Virus record (IMG/VR): IMGVR_UViG_3300025647_000202
Coordinates: 1-28,391 of that record
DNA from: a virus
Strand: one strand, 5' to 3'
DNA length: 28,391 nt
Of this stretch, positions 1 to 6,150 are shown one piece after another. The position numbers were made by a program, and so were the translations under genes. The notes under the pieces were generated by a model, which was not told where the DNA came from, made no database searches, and saw nothing but the letters and a program-made list of their open reading frames with translations. Numbering within the stretch: position 1 is the stretch's first letter; each line of letters begins with the position of its first letter.

Positions 1-385
1 CAAGGTCGAGCGGTTTAGGATCAGCCTCGGGCTTAAGGAACTCATGCCACGGCATGTTCTGCATCTCGACGGTCGAAACTTTGCCGTCATTATTGACCTT
101 GAACTGCCCCTGTTTGGCAGTGTCTGTCTTATTTTCAGTGTCAAAAGTAACGCCAGCAAACGTCTCGAGGTACGGAATAATGTCGTTCGCACGAATAACC
201 TTTGCTTCCCTTGCCAGATAGTAGGCGCGAGTTAACAAGGAACAATCGCCACCCTTGCCGTTCTGCATAGTAGCAACACGATGCTCAGTAGCTGAAACAA
301 GCATGATATGCATGGCGTTCTTGACTTTAGTTACACCGCCAAGAAAAGACTTTTCAGCCTTGTTGAAAGTATCACGATGCGACAT
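1..385 (-). CDS. Leftward phage protein of unknown function, 5' part only
   Basis: An open frame of 128 codons runs leftward from an ATG at 385-383 and leaves the window without a stop, so only the N-terminal part is visible. The start is supported by a GAAAGGAA ribosome binding site at 391-398, seven bases upstream. The protein begins MSHRDTFNKAEKSFLGG and reads as a soluble, mixed alpha/beta protein with no membrane segment. A central stretch, GGDCSLLTRAYYLAREAKV, looks helical, and the visible end is rich in Asp, Lys and Pro. I do not recognise a family. It is the only leftward gene here and is divergent from the late genes, so it probably belongs to the early or replication arm of the phage. 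That placement is inference. Rightward frames in this interval are its shadows. Confidence 0.8.
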   Translation of the reverse strand, partial: MSHRDTFNKAEKSFLGGVTKVKNAMHIMLVSATEHRVATMQNGKGGDCSLLTRAYYLAREAKVIRANDIIPYLETFAGVTFDTENKTDTAKQGQFKVNNDGKVSTVEMQNMPWHEFLKPEADPKPLDL

Positions 386-404
386 TGTTTTTCCTTTCAG
401 TTTA

Positions 405-480
405 GCATTGCACTATTGCAACACAATTATCCCCACGATTGTCAGCCGTGGGGATTGTTCTATTGCAATTTGTTGTGTTA
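405..480. repeat. Nested direct and inverted repeats around a strong hairpin
   Basis: Nine bases, CTATTGCAA, occur at 413-421 and 460-468. AACACAA at 420-426 is the inverse of TTGTGTT at 473-479. Between them lies the hairpin at 429-455. The block sits immediately upstream of the ribosome binding site of the leftward gene, so it would lie in that gene's leader or at the end of an upstream leftward transcript. Confidence 0.6.
429..455 (-). terminator. Hairpin, possible terminator or leader structure of the leftward unit
   Basis: ATCCCCACG (429-437) and CGTGGGGAT (447-455) form a perfect 9-bp GC-rich stem with a 9-base loop. Reading leftward it is followed by AATTGTGTT, which is only weakly U-rich. 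It could end the candidate leftward RNA lying to its right, or serve as a structured leader or processing site for the gene starting at 385. The structure is seen directly; the terminator role is a guess. Confidence 0.4.
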
Positions 481-1070
481 GCTTGCCAATCCCATGTTCC
501 AGTGAGACATAGCAGGATTGAACGGGCGGTATCGGCTTATATTTACCTTTCAGGATTTACGGAAGCGATACACGTACTCCACATTATGGGTTGGCGAGAC
601 CTGTTAGTTTTGCGTACTTAAACGCGCCTTGTGTACCCTTAATTCGTGCTTGCTACGTCAAACGTCCGAATTGATTAGAGCTGTTAAACAATCGTCAATT
701 CATGGGGACAAGCTATTTTTTTATTATTTGGATATTACAGGACGCCCACATATAGTGCGCTTGCACCCTGTTACCTGCCACTTGTTGTCCAGTTAACGAC
801 ACTATACCTACGTCCCAACAAAGACGTGCCCCGTCAACCGCACGGATTTCCACCGCTCGCGCATGTACATTACCAGTACATTTCACCTACTTATTCCACT
901 AGGCTTTCGGGCGGTACGCTTGCGCGCAACCTATTGTCCGGTTCCATACTTACCTAGTAGCCCGCAGGCTACACCCTGATTTACCGTGACCCGCGAGGGT
1001 TGAGTGGCCTGCCCTAGGTGCCGGGCTATGTCGATGAGGGCATTTAGGGGATATTCGCCTATCGAGTAAA
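480..1070 (-). ncRNA. Candidate large structured non-coding RNA, leftward
   Basis: About 590 bases with no plausible protein frame and clearly higher GC than the AT-rich DNA to its right. The segment is dense in short perfect hairpins: 957-972, 913-931, 863-881, 825-844, 810-827, 786-801, 755-766 and 612-625. Strand choice rests on loops. Read leftward, the hairpin at 957-972 is capped by C(UGCG)G, a UNCG tetraloop, and that at 913-931 by GCAA, a GNRA tetraloop on a G-U-containing stem. Two heptaloops are closely alike: UGGUAAU at 875-869 and UGGAAAU at 852-846. The hairpin at 989-1000 is the exception, because its GNRA loop reads rightward. Boundaries are approximate. A large phage RNA class such as GOLLD is possible, but I cannot confirm a family from memory. 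Confidence 0.45.
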
Positions 1071-1098
1071 TATCTTTTATCGCATAGCTGATATGCAA
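1070..1098 (-). promoter_or_regulatory. Possible sigma70-like promoter for the leftward RNA
   Basis: Read leftward, TTGCAT (1098-1093) and AGATAT (1075-1070) are 17 bases apart and would start transcription near 1063, at the right edge of the hairpin-rich segment. Both boxes are imperfect and the DNA is AT-rich, so a chance match is quite possible. Confidence 0.25.
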
Positions 1099-1100
1099 AT

Positions 1101-1570
1101 TGTGCATGGCTTACACATACGCGCGTTCTTTATATATATGGGAAACAATAGGACAGCACTACTGACCTAACCTTTGGTTGAGCCAGGATTAAGAGAATAC
1201 AACTAAATGGTGTAGCTTTGACTATCTTGGAAGGTGCGGACAAAACGTGAACAATGAATAAATGTTTCCTGACAGGGTATGCACTAGGCGCATAACTCAC
1301 GCTATCTGGGATTGAATACGTAACGTAAACATACAATCAAATGGTGTACTTATTCACATATTTGAATATACCGATATAAACGCTAGGTGGGTTGGGAAGC
1401 TCACACAGTGGCCAAATATTTCTAGGTGGAATGATACCGGGCATTTGTTCCGCTTGTGTGTGGCCATTTATAGGGCTTTGAGAGCCATATGAATATAGTC
1501 TATTCGTAGGTATAGTGTCCTGATATAAAGATTCCTTTATGTGTTTCCTAATGGACAAGGAAAGCACAAT
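1101..1570. other. AT-rich stretch with no recognised gene
   Basis: Two leftward frames of 68 and 76 codons cross this stretch, but they start with TTG and GTG, have no ribosome binding site and do not look like proteins. I see no tRNA cloverleaf. GTGGCCA occurs directly repeated (near 1408 and 1460) in similar contexts. I see nothing else I can support. Confidence 0.5.
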
Positions 1571-1584
1571 ACATTCAAACTTTT

Positions 1585-1600
1585 AGATATAAACATATCT
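1585..1600. repeat. Inverted repeat AGATAT-AAAC-ATATCT
   Basis: Perfect 6-bp arms with a 4-base centre in AT-rich DNA. It could be a protein binding site or a weak hairpin. No function can be assigned from sequence alone. Confidence 0.5.
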
Positions 1601-1639
1601 TTATATGCTTAAATGGGAATGTGTCTAGGCGTGATACAC

Positions 1640-1653
1640 AATGTTATAACATT
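1640..1653. repeat. 14-bp perfect palindrome, operator-like
   Basis: AATGTTATAACATT reads the same on both strands. Ten bases further right, TGAATG-CT-CATTCA (1663-1676) is a second inverted repeat with different sequence. Both resemble dimer binding sites. No regulator gene is present in the window. Confidence 0.55.
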
Positions 1654-1716
1654 ACATCATATTGAATGCTCATTCAGAATAAACTACCTACAGTATTTAT
1701 TCCTAGCGTAGGACTA

Positions 1717-1763
1717 GGGGTGCACCTAGGGGTACAAGGGGGTGCGGGGGGGTGCACCGGGGG
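1717..1763 (+). repeat. G-run tract, predicted G-quadruplex
   Basis: Five runs of G on the top strand (lengths 4, 4, 5, 7 and 5, at 1717-1720, 1729-1732, 1738-1742, 1746-1752 and 1759-1763) are separated by 8, 5, 3 and 6 bases. This fits the usual pattern for an intramolecular G-quadruplex apart from one loop of 8. The tract also contains two copies of the palindrome GGTGCACC and short CTAGGGGT repeats. It stands alone in otherwise AT-rich DNA, between the palindromes and the rightward promoter. Confidence 0.6.
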
Positions 1764-1819
1764 ATGTACCACACCAAGAAAATTACTAAGAGAAATGTGC
1801 CACATAGTATAATTAACGT

Positions 1820-1849
1820 TAGGTAAGAAGCGCCTATAGTAATTACCTA
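1820..1849. repeat. Inverted repeat TAGGTAA / TTACCTA
   Basis: Seven-base arms (1820-1826 and 1843-1849) are separated by 16 bases. The spacer carries GCGCCTAT (1830-1837), which is repeated inside the promoter spacer at 1904-1911, 74 bases further on. The pair may mark a regulator site around the promoter. Confidence 0.35.
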
Positions 1850-1891
1850 TTGCTCATATACTAAAATCGCCTTAGCATACCATTTTAGGGA

Positions 1892-1920
1892 TTGACAGGG
1901 TTTGCGCCTATTGGTATAAT
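1892..1920 (+). promoter_or_regulatory. Consensus sigma70 promoter facing the late genes
   Basis: TTGACA (1892-1897) and TATAAT (1915-1920) are both perfect hexamers with the ideal 17-base spacer. Transcription would start near 1927, leaving a leader of about 240 bases before the first late gene at 2170. The promoter would be read by the host RNA polymerase. A perfect consensus promoter in front of late genes suggests control by the repeated palindromes just downstream, which is inference. Confidence 0.85.
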
Positions 1921-1960
1921 AAACTATAGGAACAAGAGAGATACGTAAGAACCCTATATA

Positions 1961-2095
1961 TTACTTAAGTAACTACTCTAGAGTAACGATAGCATAGTAG
2001 TTATACATACTTCAGTATTTATAATCATACTATAGTATAATTATTCCTAAACAATAAGTACCTAAACAGTATTACTTAAGTAAATACTTTAGTAA
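1961..2095. repeat. Array of six TACT-N-AGTA palindromes, operator-like
   Basis: Six related palindromes lie in 135 bases: TTACTTAAGTAA (1961-1972), TACTCTAGAGTA (1974-1985, centre two bases longer), ATACTTCAGTAT (2007-2018), ATACTATAGTAT (2027-2038), TTACTTAAGTAA again (2072-2083) and ATACTTTAGTAA (2084-2095). The shared half-site is TACT/AGTA. Spacing is uneven, with adjacent pairs at both ends. The array lies between the consensus promoter and the first late gene. It looks like multiple sites for one dimeric DNA-binding protein, or for a replication or packaging protein. Confidence 0.7.
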
Positions 2096-2117
2096 TATAG
2101 GGTATTCATATAATTCT

Positions 2118-2147
2118 TTTTCTTGTTATCATATTTTCTTGTTATCA
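2118..2147 (+). repeat. Two 14-bp direct repeats before the first late gene
   Basis: TTTTCTTGTTATCA occurs at 2118-2131 and 2134-2147, a 16-base period. The copies end 22 bases before the start codon at 2170. They could be phage promoter elements, packaging (cos/pac) sites next to the terminase gene, or regulator sites. Confidence 0.5.
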
Positions 2148-2169
2148 CAGCATAGGATTTGTTTAGGGT

Positions 2170-2664
2170 ATGAATAAGTTTAAGGCGACTAATGGAGTTC
2201 ATCTACTAAAGCCACTATTCTATGAACAGGCTTACGATGATCCCTCTAGGGCTTTGTACACACTAACGTATGAAGATCACCCCAAAGGCTATCTTTCTTT
2301 GTATAGGCTCTATCTGGAGATGGAGGATGTTACAGAGTTTGAGTTTGCCAATACTTACTTTGATGGTATGCCTCACTGGCGTAAACTATGTAAGTGTGGG
2401 TGGTTTAAACCTCTACTAGAGGAAATGCGTAATGACTTACAGTTGAAGCTACAGTCACGAGCCATTCGTGGCATTGCCATAGAAGCCTCAACAGATGATT
2501 CCCGTAATAAGTTTTCTGCACTAAAGTATCTGGCTGACAAGGGTTACGTACAGAAGGCAGACAGTAAACGTGGTAGGCCATCGAAGGAAGAGGTAGAGTC
2601 CACTAAGAAGCAGATTATCTCAGAAGACAATGAGCTTAATGAAATCCTACAAAGGTTAAACTAA
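2170..2664 (+). CDS. Terminase small subunit (probable)
   Basis: A soluble 164-residue protein. Small terminase subunits bind the phage packaging site and hand DNA to the large subunit. The middle (residues 48-110) carries a pattern seen in small terminases of marine podoviruses: an acidic helix around MEDVTEFEFA, an aromatic HWRKLCKCGWFKPLLEEM segment, then a helix rich in Arg and Lys and an SRNKFSALKYLADKGY helix. The C-terminal third is charged, with an RGRPSKEE AT-hook-like patch that could touch DNA. It is the first gene after the promoter and palindrome array. In T7-like phages the small terminase also precedes lysis and terminase genes. The ribosome binding site is weak (AGGA at 2154-2157). 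The large subunit lies about 5.8 kb downstream, separated by the fibre locus. Confidence 0.7.
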   Translation: MNKFKATNGVHLLKPLFYEQAYDDPSRALYTLTYEDHPKGYLSLYRLYLEMEDVTEFEFANTYFDGMPHWRKLCKCGWFKPLLEEMRNDLQLKLQSRAIRGIAIEASTDDSRNKFSALKYLADKGYVQKADSKRGRPSKEEVESTKKQIISEDNELNEILQRLN

Positions 2665-2665
2665 G

Positions 2666-2866
2666 ATGGCACCAGAGAAGTCCAAGGACGAGAAATTAGA
2701 TGAGCTTCTTCACAACTATGAGGTACTCCTTGAAGTTGCGGAGAAGGAACGTACTTGGACTGGCATTAAGAAGTGGCTAAAGGAAACAGTCATACTTATT
2801 GCCACAACCATCATTGTTATTTTTGGTGCAATCAAGGCTTATGTGGAGTATTTCAAGAATGGCTAA
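2666..2866 (+). CDS. Small one-helix membrane protein, holin candidate
   Basis: The protein has 66 residues. The N-terminal 40 are charged and helical (KDEKLDELLHNYEVLLEVAEKE). A single hydrophobic segment follows at about residues 42-59 (VILIATTIIVIFGAIKAYV), then a short charged tail. The start at 2666 has an AAAGG ribosome binding site ten bases upstream and lies one base after the small terminase stop. T7 places its 67-residue, one-helix class II holin directly beside the small terminase, so position, size and topology all fit a holin. The long charged N-terminus is less typical, and a second holin-like gene exists at 15500, so the role is uncertain. Confidence 0.6.
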   Translation: MAPEKSKDEKLDELLHNYEVLLEVAEKERTWTGIKKWLKETVILIATTIIVIFGAIKAYVEYFKNG

Positions 2867-3164
2867 AGACCCTCGCCTAGAACGTGCTGGTGTGTCTGGG
2901 TATAACAAACCTAAACGTACTCCCTCTCATCCTACCAAGTCTCATATTGTTGTTGCCAAGGAAGGTGACAAAGTTAAGACTATTCGCTTTGGACAACAGG
3001 GTGTAAAGACTAATCAGACTGCTGGGCAACGAGAAGCATTCAAGTCTCGTCATGCAAAGAACATCTCAAAGGGAAAGATGAGCGCAGCCTACTGGGCAGA
3101 CAAGGTTAAGTGGTCACCCTCTAAGACTAGTTCTCCTTCCAAGAAATGGGTTAAGGGTTCGTAA
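2859..3164 (+). CDS. Small basic phage protein of unknown function
   Basis: The protein has 101 residues starting at the ATG at 2859, which overlaps the previous gene by 8 bases. An upstream in-frame ATG exists, but it lies inside the preceding gene and would add an unlikely N-terminus. The sequence, MAKDPRLERAGVSGYNKPKR onward, with IRFGQQGVK, FKSRHAKNISKGKMSAAYW and a Lys/Ser-rich tail, is a type very common in marine phages and annotated only as a domain of unknown function. It is strongly basic, Lys/Arg-rich and has no membrane segment, so nucleic-acid or virion binding is possible but unproven. Its stop overlaps the next start by one base (TAATG). Confidence 0.75.
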   Translation: MAKDPRLERAGVSGYNKPKRTPSHPTKSHIVVAKEGDKVKTIRFGQQGVKTNQTAGQREAFKSRHAKNISKGKMSAAYWADKVKWSPSKTSSPSKKWVKGS

Positions 3165-3682
3165 TGCCTAAGATCACACTAAACAATATTGGCACTCTGG
3201 AGGACAACTCAGCACTAGCAAAGCTGAATGAAAACTTCCAGACTATTGTTGATGAATTTGATAACGTACCATCACGAGACGGTACTAGCCCTAGTGCTAT
3301 GCTTGCTGACTTGGACATGAACTCCAATCAGATTCTTAACCTACCAGACGCCACTACTGACCAAGAACCACTAACTTATGGGCAGTTCAATGTTTACTAT
3401 GCTGATATTCTTTCCAAGGCTGCACAAGTAACATCAGACAAGGCAGCGGTAGAGTCTCTTTATGACCAATTCGATGATCGCTATTTAGGCTCAAAGGCTT
3501 CTGATCCTTCTGTAGACAATGATGGTCAAACATTACTAAGTGGTGCTTTGTACTACAACTCAACGATACAACAACTAAAGTTTTACAATGGGTCTGCTTG
3601 GCAACGTATCAACCCCATTATCTCTGTGTCATCTACGGCACCGTCAAACCCAGAAGTAAATGATCTCTGGTTAGAAATCTAG
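3164..3682 (+). CDS. Tail fibre-associated structural protein
   Basis: The protein has 172 residues. The N-terminal half (LNNIGTLEDNSALAKLNENF, then SRDGTSPSAMLADLDMNSNQ and ILNLP) is a recurrent motif at the N-termini of tail fibre and adhesin proteins of many proteobacterial phages, where it is thought to attach fibre parts to the tail. The C-terminal part (GALYYNSTIQQLKFYNGSAW) is a short beta-rich motif also common in fibre proteins. It opens the fibre locus and has the AT-rich codon use of the phage backbone. An attachment or adaptor role is inferred. Confidence 0.7.
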   Translation: MPKITLNNIGTLEDNSALAKLNENFQTIVDEFDNVPSRDGTSPSAMLADLDMNSNQILNLPDATTDQEPLTYGQFNVYYADILSKAAQVTSDKAAVESLYDQFDDRYLGSKASDPSVDNDGQTLLSGALYYNSTIQQLKFYNGSAWQRINPIISVSSTAPSNPEVNDLWLEI

Positions 3683-3697
3683 AAAGGAATATACTAA

Positions 3698-4150
3698 ATG
3701 GCTGCTGGAACTTTTACACTCTACGATACCGTAGCTGAATTACTTGGGGATGGTACTATTGACCTAGATACCAACACTTTCAAGCTAATGCTAGCTACAT
3801 CTTCTTACACACCTTCTGCTGCACATGATGAGTATGCAGACGTATCAGGTGCCGAAGTAGCAAATGGCAATGGCTATACTACTGGTGGTGAAACTCTTAC
3901 TTCTGTTACTTGGTCACAGACATCAGGTGTAGCTACCTTTGACAGTGCTGACGTAGTATGGACTGCTTCTGGTGGTTCTATTACTGCTCGCTATGCAGTG
4001 CTCTATGATGACACCTCAACTGGTGATAAGCTAATTGGCTATGTTCTTCTAGACACTACTCCTGCTGATGTTACTGCCACTGATGGTAACACTCTCACTA
4101 TTGCTCCTTCAGCCAATGGTTGGTTTGATCAAACAGTAAATCCAGCTTAA
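3698..4150 (+). CDS. Virion protein of the fibre locus, unknown function
   Basis: The protein has 150 residues, begins MAAGTFTLYDTVAELLGDGT and is rich in Thr, Ala, Ser and Asp with few Lys or Arg, as in beta-structured virion proteins. The motif FKLMLATSSYTPSAAHDEYADV followed by a Gly-rich middle and an LIGYVLLD segment is a type I associate with small phage structural proteins next to fibre genes. A good ribosome binding site (AAAGGAA, 3683-3689) precedes the start. Function is unknown; association with the tail or fibre is inferred from composition and position. Confidence 0.65.
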   Translation: MAAGTFTLYDTVAELLGDGTIDLDTNTFKLMLATSSYTPSAAHDEYADVSGAEVANGNGYTTGGETLTSVTWSQTSGVATFDSADVVWTASGGSITARYAVLYDDTSTGDKLIGYVLLDTTPADVTATDGNTLTIAPSANGWFDQTVNPA

Positions 4151-4161
4151 GGATAGCCTAG

Positions 4162-5481
4162 ATGGCTGTATCACTTAAACATAACTTTGTATCTGCCGTA
4201 AGTGACGGTGGGGACAGCAACCTTGTTCAGCCTTCCAACTGGAACGAAGAGCATGTTCTAACTCTAGGTGCTTCAAAGATACTAGGGCGCTATACTGGTA
4301 CAACTGGTGCAGCACAAGAGATTACGCCATCTACTGGGCTTAACTTAGACTCTGGGACTGGTAACCTTACTGTAACTATCGGAACAGATGTTCAGGCATA
4401 CGACGCCACGCTGAACTCCATTGCTTCGCTTGGCACCGCCGCTGACAAATTGGCATATACTACCGGCGTAGACACTTGGGCCGAGACAGCCATTACCTCC
4501 TTTGGCCGGTCGCTGATTGACGATGCTGACGCTGCGGCTGCACGGACGACGCTGGGGCTTGAGTTGTATGCTGAAAGCCTAAGCAGCCCTATTTCACCAT
4601 CCGCTACTGGCATAAACACGGTGGCCATTGGAGATGGTGCGATTTCATCTGGTGGTATAGCTATTGGCACAAATGCCTCGACTACAAGTGGCCTTGCACT
4701 GGGTTTTAGCGCTACTTCAAGCGCAACTCAAGGGACCGCCATTGGCTATCAGGCGATTGTTCAGTCTGGATCATACGCAACTGCATTAACAAGATCCTAC
4801 GCTTCCGGCGCGGACTCCTTTGCAGTAGCCATCACCAACGCCTTCGGTTCCTACGGCGCTACCGGAGCAAACTCGGTGGCGATTGGGTATCAGGCGAAGG
4901 CAACTGGGGCAGATAGCATAGCAATAGGCGATGCGAATATTTCATCCGCACAGGGTTCTACCACCTTTGGCGGGGCCGGAAATACGGCCTCTGCGAGTTA
5001 TTCACTCGCAACTGGATATCAATCCCTGTCCAGCATTGTAGGTAAGTCGGCACGCGCCTCTGGTCAATTCTCGGCTCAAGGCGATGCCCAAACCGGTATT
5101 TTCGTTTTCCGCTCCGACACCACCGACGCAACGCCCGAAGCACTTACCACCAACAACAGCGCCGCGGGCACCACCAACCAAATCATCCTGCCCAACAACT
5201 CTGCCTACGCCTTCCACGGCACTATTGTGGCACGAGAGCAAGCATCGGCAGGCACCGACTGCGCAGCGTGGAAGATCGAGGGCTTGATCCGGCGTGAGGG
5301 CAGCGCAGGGACGACAGTGCTGGTGAACAGCGCCACGACTGTCATCGACAACACGCCATCTTGGGGCTTGGCACTGAGCGCAGACACAACAAACGGTGGC
5401 CTCAAGATTGAAGTGACTGGGGCAGCAGCAACCAACATTCGGTGGGTCGCTACGATCCATACGTCTGAAGTAACCTACTAA
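4162..5481 (+). CDS. Tail fibre / adhesin with YadA-head-like repeats
   Basis: The protein has 439 residues. Residues 1-77 form a backbone-type attachment region (NFVSAVSDGGDSNLVQPSNW). Residues 78-133 (AYDATLNSIASL, ADKLAYTTG, DDADAAAARTTLGL) are a linker widespread in tail fibres of proteobacterial phages and prophages. Residues 152-295 carry repeats of the type SVAIGYQAKATGADSIAIGD, which match the left-handed coiled YadA-head trimeric adhesin fold. Residues 308-439 form a beta-rich C-terminal domain. It probably forms a trimeric fibre or spike that contacts the host surface. Base composition changes to higher GC near codon 78 (about 4393), which suggests that everything after the attachment region was exchanged. 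Confidence 0.8.
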   Translation: MAVSLKHNFVSAVSDGGDSNLVQPSNWNEEHVLTLGASKILGRYTGTTGAAQEITPSTGLNLDSGTGNLTVTIGTDVQAYDATLNSIASLGTAADKLAYTTGVDTWAETAITSFGRSLIDDADAAAARTTLGLELYAESLSSPISPSATGINTVAIGDGAISSGGIAIGTNASTTSGLALGFSATSSATQGTAIGYQAIVQSGSYATALTRSYASGADSFAVAITNAFGSYGATGANSVAIGYQAKATGADSIAIGDANISSAQGSTTFGGAGNTASASYSLATGYQSLSSIVGKSARASGQFSAQGDAQTGIFVFRSDTTDATPEALTTNNSAAGTTNQIILPNNSAYAFHGTIVAREQASAGTDCAAWKIEGLIRREGSAGTTVLVNSATTVIDNTPSWGLALSADTTNGGLKIEVTGAAATNIRWVATIHTSEVTY

Positions 5482-5491
5482 GGAGGCCACG

Positions 5492-5791
5492 ATGGCTATT
5501 CAACTCGACCTGACCAACAGCCAGTATGGCACCCCGTTTGCTGGCGCTTACTTCCGCATCGTCACTGCGGCTGTCTCTCGTATGCGCGAGGGTGGCCCCA
5601 AGTTCACTGTGATGATTGATGTCTCTGGCTATGCCACGGCTACTCCGGGCGACGATACACGCGAGGTGGACTTCCGGCGCTACCATGCCGATCTGGCCGA
5701 GGTGGAGGCCGCCGCTGGCGCTCAGTTCCTCGATAAGTGTTATGCGTGGGTCATGGCGCAGGACGACATGAACGGGAGCGTTGCGGTCTAA
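5492..5791 (+). CDS. Small fibre-locus protein, unknown function
   Basis: The protein has 99 residues, with a strong AAGGAGG ribosome binding site at 5481-5487. The sequence (MAIQLDLTNSQYGTPFAGAY, then a VTVMIDVSGYAT-like beta segment and a helical HADLAEVEAAAGAQFLDKCY end) looks like a compact alpha/beta protein without signal peptide or membrane helix. I do not recognise a family with certainty. Similar small proteins occur beside fibre genes in proteobacterial phages and prophages. It shares the GC-rich composition of the cassette, and its stop overlaps the next start by one base. Confidence 0.65.
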   Translation: MAIQLDLTNSQYGTPFAGAYFRIVTAAVSRMREGGPKFTVMIDVSGYATATPGDDTREVDFRRYHADLAEVEAAAGAQFLDKCYAWVMAQDDMNGSVAV

Positions 5792-6150
5792 TGAGCATCG
5801 TCATCGACTACACCAAGGGTTTCTTTGAACCGTCACCTGCTAGTGAGACAGTCGGTGACATTGCATCCAGCACGCTTGATCTGGCTTCGGGCAACGTGTT
5901 TTCGGATGCACCATCTGCCAACGTGACCTACGTCTTTAGCAACCCGCCTGCATCTGGCACTGCCTACGGCTTCACGCTCAAGGTGACGCCCTCTGCGACG
6001 GTGACTGTGACTTGGCCTGCCTCGGTTGACTGGGCTGGTGGGACGGCCCCTGACGCCCCTGCAAGCGGCGAGACAGATGTATATGCGTTCTACACGCAGG
6101 ATGGCGGCACCACCTATTACGGCTTCCAAGCTGGGGATGCGATGGCATGA
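5791..6150 (+). CDS. Small beta-rich fibre-locus protein, possible receptor-binding tip
   Basis: I choose the ATG at 5791, which overlaps the stop of the previous gene (TAATG). An in-frame start further upstream would lie inside that gene. The resulting 119-residue protein is rich in Ser, Thr, Val and Gly. It has a pattern of short beta strands (NVTYVFSNPPASGTAYGFTL, TVTVTWPASVDW, TDVYAFYTQDGGTTYYGF) seen at C-terminal ends of fibre proteins. It lacks Cys and membrane segments. It may be a separately encoded fibre tip or decoration. There is no clear ribosome binding site, so translation is probably coupled to the upstream gene. Confidence 0.6.
   Translation: MSIVIDYTKGFFEPSPASETVGDIASSTLDLASGNVFSDAPSANVTYVFSNPPASGTAYGFTLKVTPSATVTVTWPASVDWAGGTAPDAPASGETDVYAFYTQDGGTTYYGFQAGDAMA

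Noticed and set aside
481-600. A leftward tRNA or tmRNA end (GTTCAATCC at about 522-514, and a CCCATAA loop near 585).
   Set aside because: The T-stem, anticodon stem and acceptor stem do not pair; no cloverleaf can be drawn.
44-621. Three rightward frames of 60 to 85 codons near the left edge.
   Set aside because: They lie opposite the leftward gene and the hairpin-rich region, with Cys/Ser-rich, non-protein-like translations.
510-1050. RNase P RNA on the leftward strand (pieces such as CCTAGGGCAGG and GGTGAAA followed by a hairpin with GGTAA resemble type A RNase P RNA).
   Set aside because: The universally conserved P4 strands (the GAGGAAAGTCC type near the 5' end and the 3' partner) and the AGATGAATGACTG-type block are not found in order, so similarity is limited to short motifs.
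1130-1567. Two leftward frames of 68 and 76 codons.
   Set aside because: They need TTG and GTG starts, have no ribosome binding site and show no protein-like composition.
1783-1813. Additional promoter with TATAAT at 1808-1813.
   Set aside because: No acceptable -35 box at 16-18 bases upstream; AT-rich DNA gives such -10 boxes by chance.
4392-6129. Long opposite-strand frames (92 to 162 codons) in the GC-rich fibre cassette.
   Set aside because: They are shadows created by the higher GC and codon pattern of the fibre genes; Cys/Arg-rich translations and no ribosome binding sites.
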